Source: Candidatus Zhuqueibacterota bacterium
GTDB lineage: Bacteria; Zhuqueibacterota; Zhuqueibacteria; Residuimicrobiales; Residuimicrobiaceae
DNA length: 24,741 nt
Direction: 5' to 3'
Assembly (NCBI GenBank): GCA_016934435.1
Contig: JAFGSU010000189.1
Coordinates: 1-24,741, forward strand
The position numbers and the translations under genes are program-made. The notes beneath the pieces are model-generated. The model made no database searches. It was given only the letters and a program-made list of their open reading frames with translations, and had not been told where the DNA came from. Shown piece by piece: positions 1 to 8,245 of this stretch. Every line of letters begins with the position of its first letter. Position 1 is the stretch's first letter.

Positions 1-402
1 GACAGCAGCAACGACGAGAGCGGCAAGGCAATCCTGAGCGATAATATCAACACCGTTGAGTTGCGCCCTCGTTCCGACAGCAATACACAGCCGGTTAAAA
101 TCCGTGTAGTGCCCAATCCCTATATTATTTCCACTCACTGGGAACGGGAAAGACTCGGCAATATCCCTGACGGAGAACCCATTCGCGAGATGGCTTTTAT
201 CAATTTACCGCCGGAATGTACCATCAAAATTTTCTCAATCGATGGCGATCTTGTCAAAACATTACACCACAGCAATGAAACCGGCACTGAATACTGGGAC
301 ATCCGTTCAGAGTATAACCAGATGGTTTCAACCGGCGTGTATTTTTACCATGTTGATGCTAATTCAGTTGAAAAGGTTGGCAAATTTGCCATCATTCGAT
401 AG
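1..402 (+). CDS. C-terminal end of a T9SS-type sorted secreted protein (5'-truncated by window edge)
   Basis: The frame is open from the first base to the TAG at 400-402, so this is the 3' end of a longer gene; the TTG at 61 is not a credible start. The last ~100 residues look like the sorting/anchoring domain seen at the C-terminus of many secreted FCB-group proteins. They contain 'VVPNPY', a beta-rich stretch with 'INLPPECTIKIFSIDGDLV', then 'STGVYFYHVDA', ending in 'KFAIIR'. This domain directs export through the type IX system and surface attachment or release. The rest of the protein, and so its function, lies outside the window. Seventeen bases separate it from the PorV/PorQ-like gene, which fits co-transcription of a cargo protein with a T9SS accessory protein. 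Confidence is high for the domain; the function is unknown. Confidence 0.85.
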   Translation, partial: DSSNDESGKAILSDNINTVELRPRSDSNTQPVKIRVVPNPYIISTHWERERLGNIPDGEPIREMAFINLPPECTIKIFSIDGDLVKTLHHSNETGTEYWDIRSEYNQMVSTGVYFYHVDANSVEKVGKFAIIR

Positions 403-419
403 TGTAGGAGTATTTCTCT

Positions 420-1436
420 ATGAAATCAAGCCTTAAAATTAGAGTATGGATGATCGTATTGGTTGGGTTATGGAGCGTCAGTCCTTTGTTTGCCTCTGAC
501 TTTAAAAACGTAGGCCATTCCGGCGCTAATTTTTTGCAAATCCCGGTAGAGCCTGCCGGCGCTGCACTGGGGAATTCTTATGTGGCCATGGCTCAGGGTG
601 TTGATGGACTGTACTGGAACCCGGCTGCTGTTTCCTTCACCAAAGGCACTGAGGTGCTCCTGTCCACCGCTGATTGGATTCTGGATACGCGCCTCGCTCA
701 TGTCGGCATTTCCAGGAAGTTAGGGTCCAGGACCGCCATCGGGCTTCAGGCGACCAGCTTTAGTATGGGGGAGATGGAAATCACCACGCCTTTTCAGCCC
801 AATGGCACCGGAGAAAACTTTGATGCCGGCAATTACGTCATAGGCGCAACCTACGCCATGCAATTAACTGATCATTTTGCATTCGGCGCCAGCATCAAAT
901 ATGTCTATGAATACATATGGGAAGCTAATTCGGCCGTGGTCGCGTTCGATTTTGGTTCCTATTACCAGACCGCTTTCTATAATCTGCGCATCGGCATGTG
1001 TATTTCCAATTTCGGCGGCAGCATGGAGATGGCGGGCGATCCCATCGAAAACAGACTGGCAGAAGAGCTCGCTGTGGAGGAACAGAACAATCCGCGACTC
1101 CAGCGACTCTCCAGTGAATACACCCTGCCGCAATATTTCAATGTCGGCATCGCCTTTGATCCCTATCGATCGGAGGATTACAGGATTACGATCAGTTCAA
1201 CAGCCAACGATCCCAATGATAATCAGAGCCGGGTGAGTTTTGGTTCGGAATTTGCCCTGAAAGAAAAAGTGATGCTGCGAGCCGGATTCAAGCAGGGCTA
1301 TGAGGAACAGCGTTTCAGCATGGGAATCGGCATGGTGCTGAATATCGGCAGCGTGCATGCGCGATTCGACTATGGTTTTTCCGAATTCGGGATACTGGAC
1401 AACATCCATTACCTGAGTATGCGGTTTGGGTTCTAA
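420..1436 (+). CDS. PorV/PorQ family outer-membrane protein
   Basis: 338 residues with a clear signal peptide (hydrophobic core about 9-23, likely cleavage after Ala25). The mature N-terminus has the family hallmarks: a Gly/Ala-rich segment 'PAGAALGNSYVAMAQ' (45-59) and 'GLYWNPAA' (63-70). The rest alternates in beta-barrel fashion and ends in Phe, as outer-membrane barrels usually do. PorV-type proteins are 14-stranded FadL-like barrels; PorV shuttles T9SS cargo from the translocon to the attachment complex. A weak AGGAG lies 9 bases before the ATG. It follows a T9SS cargo gene by 17 bp and precedes NhaC by 15 bp. Many FCB genomes hold several PorV/PorQ paralogues, so whether this is the true PorV or a cargo-specific paralogue cannot be decided here. 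Confidence 0.9.
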   Translation: MKSSLKIRVWMIVLVGLWSVSPLFASDFKNVGHSGANFLQIPVEPAGAALGNSYVAMAQGVDGLYWNPAAVSFTKGTEVLLSTADWILDTRLAHVGISRKLGSRTAIGLQATSFSMGEMEITTPFQPNGTGENFDAGNYVIGATYAMQLTDHFAFGASIKYVYEYIWEANSAVVAFDFGSYYQTAFYNLRIGMCISNFGGSMEMAGDPIENRLAEELAVEEQNNPRLQRLSSEYTLPQYFNVGIAFDPYRSEDYRITISSTANDPNDNQSRVSFGSEFALKEKVMLRAGFKQGYEEQRFSMGIGMVLNIGSVHARFDYGFSEFGILDNIHYLSMRFGF

Positions 1437-1451
1437 TCACACAACAAAGCC

Positions 1452-2897
1452 GTGATGAAGGAAAAATTGCTTCATACCACGGAAACAGGCCCGACGGATG
1501 CTCGTATCAAGCCTTCACTCGCGATCAGCTTGTTGCCGCTTTTGCTTCTGGCCGTTTTGCTGGGGATCGGCTATGGCATTCTGCATATTCGGGCTGAGGT
1601 TCTGCTGGTCATAGCAGCCGGCCTGGCAGGTCTGGTAGCCCGTTATCTGGGGTATACCTGGAAGGAACTTGAATCGGGCATTGTTGAATCGATTCGCCAG
1701 GCCATGCCCGCAATGCTTATTGTTATCTGTGTTGGCCTGCTGATCGGCTCCTGGATCGTTAGCGGCACTATTCCCATGCTGGTTTATTATGGGATTCGGC
1801 TGATATCTCCGGGTTATTTTCTCGTCACCGCCTGCATCGTCTGCAGTGTGGTTTCTTTGTTTACCGGGACCTCGTGGGGAACCGTGGGTACGGTTGGGAT
1901 AGCCTTTATGGGCATCTCCCATGGGCTGGGAATCCCGGCGGGGCCTGCCGCTGGCGCGATTGTAGCGGGCGCCTATTTTGGCGACAAACTCTCTCCTTTC
2001 TCCGACACCACCAATCTGGCCCCCATTGCCGCGCGAAGCAATCTCTACGATCACATCCGTCATATGATGTGGACCACTACTCCGGCCTGGTTGATCGGAC
2101 TCTTGATCTATTTTTTCATGGGATTACAATATCAGGCGGGTATACTGCCGGAAGAGCAGATCCATATTATTCTGCAAGGCCTCCGAAGCCAATTCAATTT
2201 TCACGTCTTGTTGTTGGTGCCTCCGATATTGGTACTGTACTTCGCCCTGCGCAAAATACCGGTCATCCCGGGGATGCTAGCATCCGCAGCGACAGCAGCC
2301 CTCCTGGCCCTCATTTTTCAGGAGTTTGCATTCAGCCAGGTGCTCAACGTCATGACCAGTGGATTTAAGGCCGATACAGGCGTGCCGGTGCTCGACAATC
2401 TCCTCACCCGGGGTGGTATGATGAGCATGATGGGTGTGACCCTCATTGCATTCTGCGCCTTTGCCTTTGCCGGGATCGTCAGTAAAGCCGGTATGCTGCA
2501 GGTCATACTGGACAGGCTGCTCAGAGTGGCGCGCAGCACCGCCTCCCTCATAGCCAGCGTTATCGGTAGCAGTGTCGCAGTCGCACTCATGACCGGCAGT
2601 TCTTTTCTAACCATTCTCATCCCCGGTGAGCTTTTTGCGCCTGCATTTCGAAAAAAGAACCTCGCTGCAAAAAACCTTTCCCGCACCACGGAAGATTCCG
2701 GCACTGTGATCGTCCCCCTCATACCCTGGAGTATGGCCGGAGTCTATATGGCCGGTACTCTGGGCGTGCCGGTACTGGAATACGCAAAATGGGCTTTTAT
2801 GTGTTATTTGGGTATCGTTTTCGCGCTCATTTACGGTTTTACAGGTTTTGCCATTGCACCGAAAAAGAATGAAGACGAAACAGTGCCGGGAAGTTAG
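1452..2897 (+). CDS. nhaC: Na+/H+ antiporter, NhaC family
   Basis: 481 residues, a polytopic inner-membrane protein with about 11 hydrophobic segments, matching the usual NhaC length. Family motifs are visible: 'GTSWGTVGTVG' (139-149), and 'GDKLSPFSDTTN' (177-188) with acidic residues Asp178 and Asp185 inside the membrane region. A second half repeats the theme with 'MTGSSFLTILIPGELF' and 'EDSGTVIVPLIPWS'. NhaC exchangers swap external protons for internal Na+; some relatives exchange organic acids or amino acids, so the substrate is inferred from family only. The frame begins GTG-ATG at 1452/1455; neither has a good ribosome-binding site, so the start is uncertain by one codon. It sits 15 bp after the PorV/PorQ-like gene and 29 bp before the S51 protein. 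Confidence 0.92.
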   Translation: MMKEKLLHTTETGPTDARIKPSLAISLLPLLLLAVLLGIGYGILHIRAEVLLVIAAGLAGLVARYLGYTWKELESGIVESIRQAMPAMLIVICVGLLIGSWIVSGTIPMLVYYGIRLISPGYFLVTACIVCSVVSLFTGTSWGTVGTVGIAFMGISHGLGIPAGPAAGAIVAGAYFGDKLSPFSDTTNLAPIAARSNLYDHIRHMMWTTTPAWLIGLLIYFFMGLQYQAGILPEEQIHIILQGLRSQFNFHVLLLVPPILVLYFALRKIPVIPGMLASAATAALLALIFQEFAFSQVLNVMTSGFKADTGVPVLDNLLTRGGMMSMMGVTLIAFCAFAFAGIVSKAGMLQVILDRLLRVARSTASLIASVIGSSVAVALMTGSSFLTILIPGELFAPAFRKKNLAAKNLSRTTEDSGTVIVPLIPWSMAGVYMAGTLGVPVLEYAKWAFMCYLGIVFALIYGFTGFAIAPKKNEDETVPGS

Positions 2898-2926
2898 CCG
2901 GTGCTCGAAACCGCAAAGGAATTTCA

Positions 2927-4963
2927 ATGAATCGTTTCAGCACTCTTTTTATTATACTCCTTTCGGCTGCTCCATTATTCAGCCAGGGATACCTCTGCGT
3001 CGTCGGCGGCGGCAGTGAGAACTATAACAACTGGTCGGATATCCCTTACCGCTGGATGGTTGAAAAGGCGGATAAAGGGCCGGTTCTGGTCATGCATTAT
3101 TCGGATGGTTCCAGCTGGCTGGAGAACTATTTCAAAAGCTTTGGCGCCCAGTCGGCGGGTAGCCTGGTGATCAGCAACCGGACAGCCGCGGACGATTCCG
3201 CCAATTATAAAAAAATAATCGCCGCTAAAATGGTTTTTCTACGCGGTGGTGGACAGGAAAACTATTATAACAAATGGAATGATACCCTGGTTGAACAGGC
3301 CCTTATACAGCTATATCAGGCCGGCGGTGTGATCGGCGGCACCAGCGCCGGACTGGCCGTGTTAGGTGGTGTGGACTATAGCGCTTTGACGGCCAGGTCG
3401 GTCGTGTCCGCTTCAGCCCTGAGAAATCCATTTTATAACGATGTAACCCTGACGGGTGATTTCCTGCCCCTTGTGCCGGGCGTGATTTTCGACAGCCATT
3501 TCACCGCCCGCGGCCGGATCGGGCGCCTGATGGCATTTGTCGGCCACTGGAATGCTGCGCACAACGAAAATATCATAGGCATCGGCGTGGACGAACGCAC
3601 CGCTTTCTGCATCGAACCCGACGGCGAGGGAATGGTGGCCGGCGCAGGCGCCGCCTTTATCATCCATGCCAGCGACCAGTCCACCCTCCAGTGCGAACCC
3701 AATCAACCGCTATTTTTTACCGACTGGACGCTGCACGCCCTGACTGAGGGATTCCGCTATAATGTCCGGTCGCGACAATTGACCGGTACGCCTGATGGCG
3801 CGCAAAGTGTAACGCCCTCTACCCTGCCAGATATCACCGACCACGCGATGCTATTTTTGAATGGCGGCAAAAATCCTTCCGATGCGCGCGCCTCATTGCA
3901 ACAAATCATCGCCGCAGCCGGCGACTCTACCATTTTGCTCCTGAGCGGAACTGACGGGACGGTCTTTTTAGCGTATCTGCAATCCAGTTTAAACGCACAA
4001 AATATCGATCTACTCACCCTGTCGACGGAAAATATGGATGCACCCGAAACGGCTGACAAAATTCGCGCGCATAATTATATCATCGTTGCCGGATTTACAA
4101 CCAACGATTGCAATACCTTGTTGGCGCAACCCGGCGCCGCGCAGGATGCCCTGAAAGATCGCTGCCGCAGCCGCGATGCTACCATGCTGTTCTCCGGACC
4201 GGCCGCCAGTCTATTGGGATCAAACTATCTGCAAAATCCGGATTCGGCCGATGATGATCTGCAGGAAGGAAGACTATCGGTCGCAGCTGGCATGGATATC
4301 TTTCCCAATACAAGCCTGATGCACCTTGGATTTTATTATGACGACTATATTGAAAACCGCGTTGGCGGCCTGTTCTGGCTGCTGTACAAAAATCCATTCG
4401 CTCTGGGTTTGCTGCTTGACGGCGATTGCACCATCAACATCGAAGATAAACGCCTGATCGCATCGAGTCCCAAACCGGTCATTGTGGTCGATGCCAAAAC
4501 AGTCAGTGTGTATGACACGTCCGATTATCGCTATCGCAGTTACTATCAGCCCCGTCAGACCGCGGCTTTTTACGGAGCGGCGATCCACTGCCTGCCGGCC
4601 AACGAGGAGGGGTATTTTGACCTTGAAAAGCGGGAATGGATGAAGGCGACCGGTGTTCCAGCCGATAAACGATCTCAAAATGTAATCCCGGATCATTTCC
4701 AACTGGATATATACCCCAATCCGGCTTTACATGAAATCCATTTTCAATTCAATCAAGCAAATCCGGTTAGGATTACAGAGCTGGCAATTTATAACATTCG
4801 CGGTCAAATAGTCGCGCAGATAAGTGATCCTTTTTTGAGAGGTTCGGTGTTCACCTGGGATGGTATCACTCCGCAGGGCCGCAGGGCGGCGAGCGGCACC
4901 TATATTCTTCGTTGCAGCATAAAAAACCATCTGTATGAACAAACTTTTGTCATCGTGCGTTGA
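2927..4963 (+). CDS. Secreted cyanophycinase-like (S51) protein: active domain + degenerate second S51 domain + T9SS sorting domain
   Basis: 678 residues; signal peptide 1-19. Residues ~20-265 form a peptidase S51/cyanophycinase-like domain with the nucleophile elbow 'GGTSAG' (Ser140), His191 in 'FDSHFTARGRIGRL', and 'GIGVDERTA' carrying Glu223. These fit the Ser-His-Glu triad of cyanophycinase, an exo-beta-Asp-Arg peptidase. Residues ~305-535 repeat the same order of motifs but with the triad lost: 'SGPAAS' (Ala426 at the Ser position), 'FYYDDYIENRVGGL' (Asp472 at the His position), 'GLLLDGDCT' (Gly499 at the Glu position). Residues ~596-678 are a T9SS sorting domain ('IYPNPALHEI', 'SGTYILR', ending 'FVIVR'). 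AAGGA six bases before the ATG supports the start. The likely role is extracellular hydrolysis of cyanophycin or beta-aspartyl peptides; the substrate is inference. Confidence 0.88.
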   Translation: MNRFSTLFIILLSAAPLFSQGYLCVVGGGSENYNNWSDIPYRWMVEKADKGPVLVMHYSDGSSWLENYFKSFGAQSAGSLVISNRTAADDSANYKKIIAAKMVFLRGGGQENYYNKWNDTLVEQALIQLYQAGGVIGGTSAGLAVLGGVDYSALTARSVVSASALRNPFYNDVTLTGDFLPLVPGVIFDSHFTARGRIGRLMAFVGHWNAAHNENIIGIGVDERTAFCIEPDGEGMVAGAGAAFIIHASDQSTLQCEPNQPLFFTDWTLHALTEGFRYNVRSRQLTGTPDGAQSVTPSTLPDITDHAMLFLNGGKNPSDARASLQQIIAAAGDSTILLLSGTDGTVFLAYLQSSLNAQNIDLLTLSTENMDAPETADKIRAHNYIIVAGFTTNDCNTLLAQPGAAQDALKDRCRSRDATMLFSGPAASLLGSNYLQNPDSADDDLQEGRLSVAAGMDIFPNTSLMHLGFYYDDYIENRVGGLFWLLYKNPFALGLLLDGDCTINIEDKRLIASSPKPVIVVDAKTVSVYDTSDYRYRSYYQPRQTAAFYGAAIHCLPANEEGYFDLEKREWMKATGVPADKRSQNVIPDHFQLDIYPNPALHEIHFQFNQANPVRITELAIYNIRGQIVAQISDPFLRGSVFTWDGITPQGRRAASGTYILRCSIKNHLYEQTFVIVR

Positions 4964-5247
4964 AAGATCAGGCTGGCGAAAACCCTCAATGGCGCGCTCG
5001 TAAAGGGCCCTGGCGCATCGCATGTCTCGCAGAAAAACCGGGAAAATAAAAAGCTCGATATTCCAATGCGCATCTTCTGAAGGTTTTTGTCGGCACGTGA
5101 TGACTAATTGCTAAAATTAATTTCGCTGTGAATGGTGGATTCATCGATTTTATCCAATAAAGCATCAAGTAATTTTACTGGCAATAGAAATTTCAAAATC
5201 GTATCTTAACAAAAGATAAAAGCGGAGGTTATTTTTTTGAGGTTCTC
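4964..5247. other. Intergenic gap before pepF
   Basis: 284 bases with no supportable gene on either strand; short minus-strand frames here have no ribosome-binding site and no family resemblance. The right half is AT-rich and probably holds the pepF promoter, but I cannot place convincing -35/-10 boxes. GAGG about nine bases before the ATG at 5248 is the likely pepF ribosome-binding site. No T-tailed hairpin was seen after the S51 gene. Confidence 0.5.
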
Positions 5248-7101
5248 ATGGCAAAGACGTTTCTATCTGCAGCAGGTAAGGTTCTATCGCAAACGTGCGA
5301 CCGGGCGGAAGTGCCGACGGAATACACCTGGAATCTGAATGATCTGTATCCCTCCCTGCAGGATTGGAAAAGCAGTAAAGAAAAAATCGTCGCGCAATGG
5401 CCGCAGGTATTGCAGTATAAAGGCAAACTATCCGCCTCTGCCGCGGACCTGTTCGAATGTCTGGAACTGCGCAGCGAGCTATCCAGAGAACTGGTGCGGT
5501 TATACATCTATGCCCATATGAAATCGGATCAGGATACGCGGGATGCAAACATGCTGGCGCTGAAGCAGGAAATGGAACAGATTGCTGTGGATTTTTCCAC
5601 CCAGATGTCCTTCATCGAGCCCGAAATTGTCGCCATGGCGCAGGAACAGATCGACAGGTTCGTCAGTCAGGAAAAAAGGCTGCAAGTATTCAAGTTTTAC
5701 CTGAACGACATCCAGCGCCGCAAAGCCCACAAACTTTCCCAAAAAGAGGAAAAAATCATCGCCGAGGCCGGACTCATGGCCGATGCGCCCTATTCCATAT
5801 ACAGTATTTTTGCCAATGCCGATCTACCCTATCCCACAGTCAAGCTGACTGATGGCACTGAGGTGCTGGTGGATCAGGCCGGTTATCATCGCTACCGCGC
5901 GTCGGCGAATCGAGATGACCGGGAAATTATTTTCAAAGCCTTTTTTAAGGCCCTTAACAATTTTCACCGTACCATCGGCACACAGCTTTACGCCAATTTA
6001 AAGAAGGATCTTTTTTACGCCAAAGCGCGCGGCTATGAGACCTGTCTGCACAGCGCCCTGGATGAAAATAATATTCCACCGGCGGTGTACCACAGCCTGG
6101 TGAGAAACATTAACGATAATTTGCCAACGTTCCATCGATATTTAAAATTGCGCCGGCGCATGTTGGGCGTGGATCAATTGAAATATATCGATCTTTATGC
6201 GCCCGTCGTCAAAGGTGTTGAATTGCACTATACCTACGATGAAGCAAAACAGATCATCCTGGAAGCGTTGCAACCGCTGGGGAAGGATTATCTACAGGTC
6301 GTTGAGCATTGTTTTAAGAATCGCTGGATCGATGTCTATCCTACAAAAGGGAAAAAATCCGGGGCTTATGCAAATGGCTCCGGTTACGATATCCACCCCT
6401 ATATTTTATTGAACTATATTGAACAATACCATGATGTGGCGACGCTGGCGCATGAATTGGGTCACGCCATGCACAGCTACTATTCAAACAAAACGCAACC
6501 CTATCCATTATCGGATTATCCCATTTTTGTCGCCGAAGTCGCCAGCACCATGAACGAGGCATTATTGATAGACTATATGTTGAAAAAGATAGACGACGAG
6601 GATGTTCGGCTATCGTTATTGATGAGCTACCTGGACGGCATCAAAGGCACGCTGTTCCGCCAGACGCAGTTCGCGGAATTTGAACTGCGCATTCACGAAG
6701 CGGTGGAACGGGGAGAACCGCTCACCGGCGATCATTTCACAGAGATGTACGGCGATATTTTCAAAAAGTATTACGGACATGAACAGGGCGTGTGTCTGGT
6801 GGATGATATCTATGCGGTTGAATGGGCTTTTATACCCCATTTTTATTATAACTATTACGTTTATCAATATGCGACCTCGCATACGGCATCGACGGCGTTA
6901 TCGGAAATGATCATCGCCGGGGAAAAAGGCGCGGTAGCGAAATTCAGGCTATTTTTGTCGGCCGGCGGATCGGCTTATCCCATCGATTTGCTCAAAACTG
7001 CGGGTGTGGATATGACTCTGCCGGAGCCGTTTCACAACGCCATGGCGGCGATGAACCGGACTATGGATGAAATTGAGAAGATACTGGATAAAAACGGCTA
7101 A
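5248..7101 (+). CDS. pepF: Oligoendopeptidase F, M3B metallopeptidase
   Basis: 617 residues, close to the ~600 typical of PepF. The N-terminus has the family opening 'PTEYTWNLNDLYPS' followed by a long helical region. The zinc site is intact: 'HELGH' (402-406) gives the two His ligands and the catalytic Glu403, and Glu430 in 'VAEVASTMNEALL' is the third ligand. The C-terminal substrate-binding segment 'HFYYNYYVYQYATSHTAS' is also typical. There is no signal peptide, so it is cytoplasmic; it degrades short peptides of roughly 7-17 residues in protein and peptide turnover. It stands alone after a 284-bp gap and converges with the next gene, so it is probably monocistronic. Nothing unusual was seen. 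Confidence 0.97.
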   Translation: MAKTFLSAAGKVLSQTCDRAEVPTEYTWNLNDLYPSLQDWKSSKEKIVAQWPQVLQYKGKLSASAADLFECLELRSELSRELVRLYIYAHMKSDQDTRDANMLALKQEMEQIAVDFSTQMSFIEPEIVAMAQEQIDRFVSQEKRLQVFKFYLNDIQRRKAHKLSQKEEKIIAEAGLMADAPYSIYSIFANADLPYPTVKLTDGTEVLVDQAGYHRYRASANRDDREIIFKAFFKALNNFHRTIGTQLYANLKKDLFYAKARGYETCLHSALDENNIPPAVYHSLVRNINDNLPTFHRYLKLRRRMLGVDQLKYIDLYAPVVKGVELHYTYDEAKQIILEALQPLGKDYLQVVEHCFKNRWIDVYPTKGKKSGAYANGSGYDIHPYILLNYIEQYHDVATLAHELGHAMHSYYSNKTQPYPLSDYPIFVAEVASTMNEALLIDYMLKKIDDEDVRLSLLMSYLDGIKGTLFRQTQFAEFELRIHEAVERGEPLTGDHFTEMYGDIFKKYYGHEQGVCLVDDIYAVEWAFIPHFYYNYYVYQYATSHTASTALSEMIIAGEKGAVAKFRLFLSAGGSAYPIDLLKTAGVDMTLPEPFHNAMAAMNRTMDEIEKILDKNG

Positions 7102-7136
7102 TAATGGTTTTGGGGGCAGCACACCTGCTCTGGGGT

Positions 7137-7175
7137 TTAAGGTGTAGCGCACCTGGAAGGTGTTCTACACCTAAA
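7137..7175. terminator. Nested palindromic hairpin between convergent genes
   Basis: Arms AGGTGTAG (7140-7147) and CTACACCT (7165-7172) pair perfectly. Inside them CACCT (7150-7154) and AGGTG (7158-7162) pair around a three-base GGA loop, separated from the outer stem by a 2x2 internal loop. It lies in the 79-bp space between the 3' ends of pepF and the opposing unit, where a two-way terminator is expected. There is no clean T-run on either strand, so it may instead be a dispersed REP-like palindrome. Confidence 0.5.
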
Positions 7176-7180
7176 GAAAG

Positions 7181-8224
7181 CTATTTTTCCGGAACATAGT
7201 CCAGAGGCAATGTATCCGCGATACGCGCTTTAGCCCACTCGCCATAACGCACGATAGCCAGAGGCGGGTAAACATAACCGGTGGGATCAATAAGGACAAA
7301 GCTCTGATTCAATTTAATATAACTCGATTGTGATCTGCCCCGATACACCACTTCAAGATGCCCTACGAATTGAAATTTTTTCACCGAACTGGTTGAATCA
7401 TAAAGATCAAATACAAGCCGGTCCTCTGAGATGCGCGTACCGCCGCCGATATTCATATCATTCATAGTATTCAAATAAAACTGAAATCCCTCCTCTCCGG
7501 CATTGCCCTGAGCCATAGATGTGATGAAGTGTTGAAAAGAGCCCAGGTAGGTCTCGCGTCGATTTTTAATCCATTCTCGTTGTTCCGACTCGTCTTCCGG
7601 CTGCATCTCTTCGAACTTTGGAAAAACCGAATATAACCCACCGGCTTCGCCCCATTGAAATTTATCGAAAACAATATAGAGCCTGTACCCAAGCGCATCA
7701 TTGGCAATACATAAAGCGCTATCTGCGAATGCCATCAATTGTCTGGTCTTGGGATGTATTTGAAATCTCAGCACCTCCGGATTTAAGATGGTACTCTCCT
7801 CCGCATTGTCGGTTTCACCTAAAAACCTTTTTCTAAATAGCTTGAGCTGATTTTTCCAATCCTTTGGTTCCTGACCAATAACCTGCATTTCTCCCATATC
7901 GATGGGTTTCTGCGTTAATTCAATGTCAATCGCCAGTTCATCCACATTGCGCAATTCGATATCCCGCGTCACCAGTTTAAAGCCGACCCGGTTGACGATG
8001 AGCTGATATTTGCCGGGCGGGATATCCAGAATAGCGTAAGAACCATCCAATTTCGAAACAGTGCCCAATGTGGTATTAGCCAGAAAAACGTTGGTATGCG
8101 GTAAAGGTTCCCGGGATTCGGCGTCAAAAATTTTGCCGCGAATCATGCTTTTGAAAATTTGTGCATCCGATTCTGCATAGGTTAAAAAAATGAATAATAG
8201 AAAAGCGATACACATCCGCCTCAT
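7181..8224 (-). CDS. Secreted protein with carboxypeptidase-regulatory-like beta-sandwich domain
   Basis: 347 residues. The N-terminus is a signal peptide (hydrophobic 5-16, probable cleavage near residue 21). Residues ~27-110 match the CarboxypepD_reg-like fold: 'RGKIFDAESREPLPHTNV', 'TLGTVSKLDGSYAILDIPPG', 'YQLIVNRVGFKL'. In Bacteroidota this domain precedes many outer-membrane or surface proteins. The remaining ~235 residues are polar with aromatic-rich strands and no transmembrane or barrel pattern. I do not recognise an enzyme in it; the same two-part layout occurs as hypothetical proteins in FCB bacteria. AAAGGAG nine bases upstream of the ATG fixes the start. It begins 21 bp after the deacetylase gene and looks like the last gene of the minus-strand unit. 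No T9SS sorting domain. Confidence 0.8.
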   Translation of the reverse strand: MRRMCIAFLLFIFLTYAESDAQIFKSMIRGKIFDAESREPLPHTNVFLANTTLGTVSKLDGSYAILDIPPGKYQLIVNRVGFKLVTRDIELRNVDELAIDIELTQKPIDMGEMQVIGQEPKDWKNQLKLFRKRFLGETDNAEESTILNPEVLRFQIHPKTRQLMAFADSALCIANDALGYRLYIVFDKFQWGEAGGLYSVFPKFEEMQPEDESEQREWIKNRRETYLGSFQHFITSMAQGNAGEEGFQFYLNTMNDMNIGGGTRISEDRLVFDLYDSTSSVKKFQFVGHLEVVYRGRSQSSYIKLNQSFVLIDPTGYVYPPLAIVRYGEWAKARIADTLPLDYVPEK

Positions 8225-8245
8225 ATTTTAACACTCCTTTCCATC

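Noticed and set aside
1515..2063. 182-codon open frame on the minus strand
   Set aside because: It is a shadow of the NhaC gene, with composition unlike a real protein.
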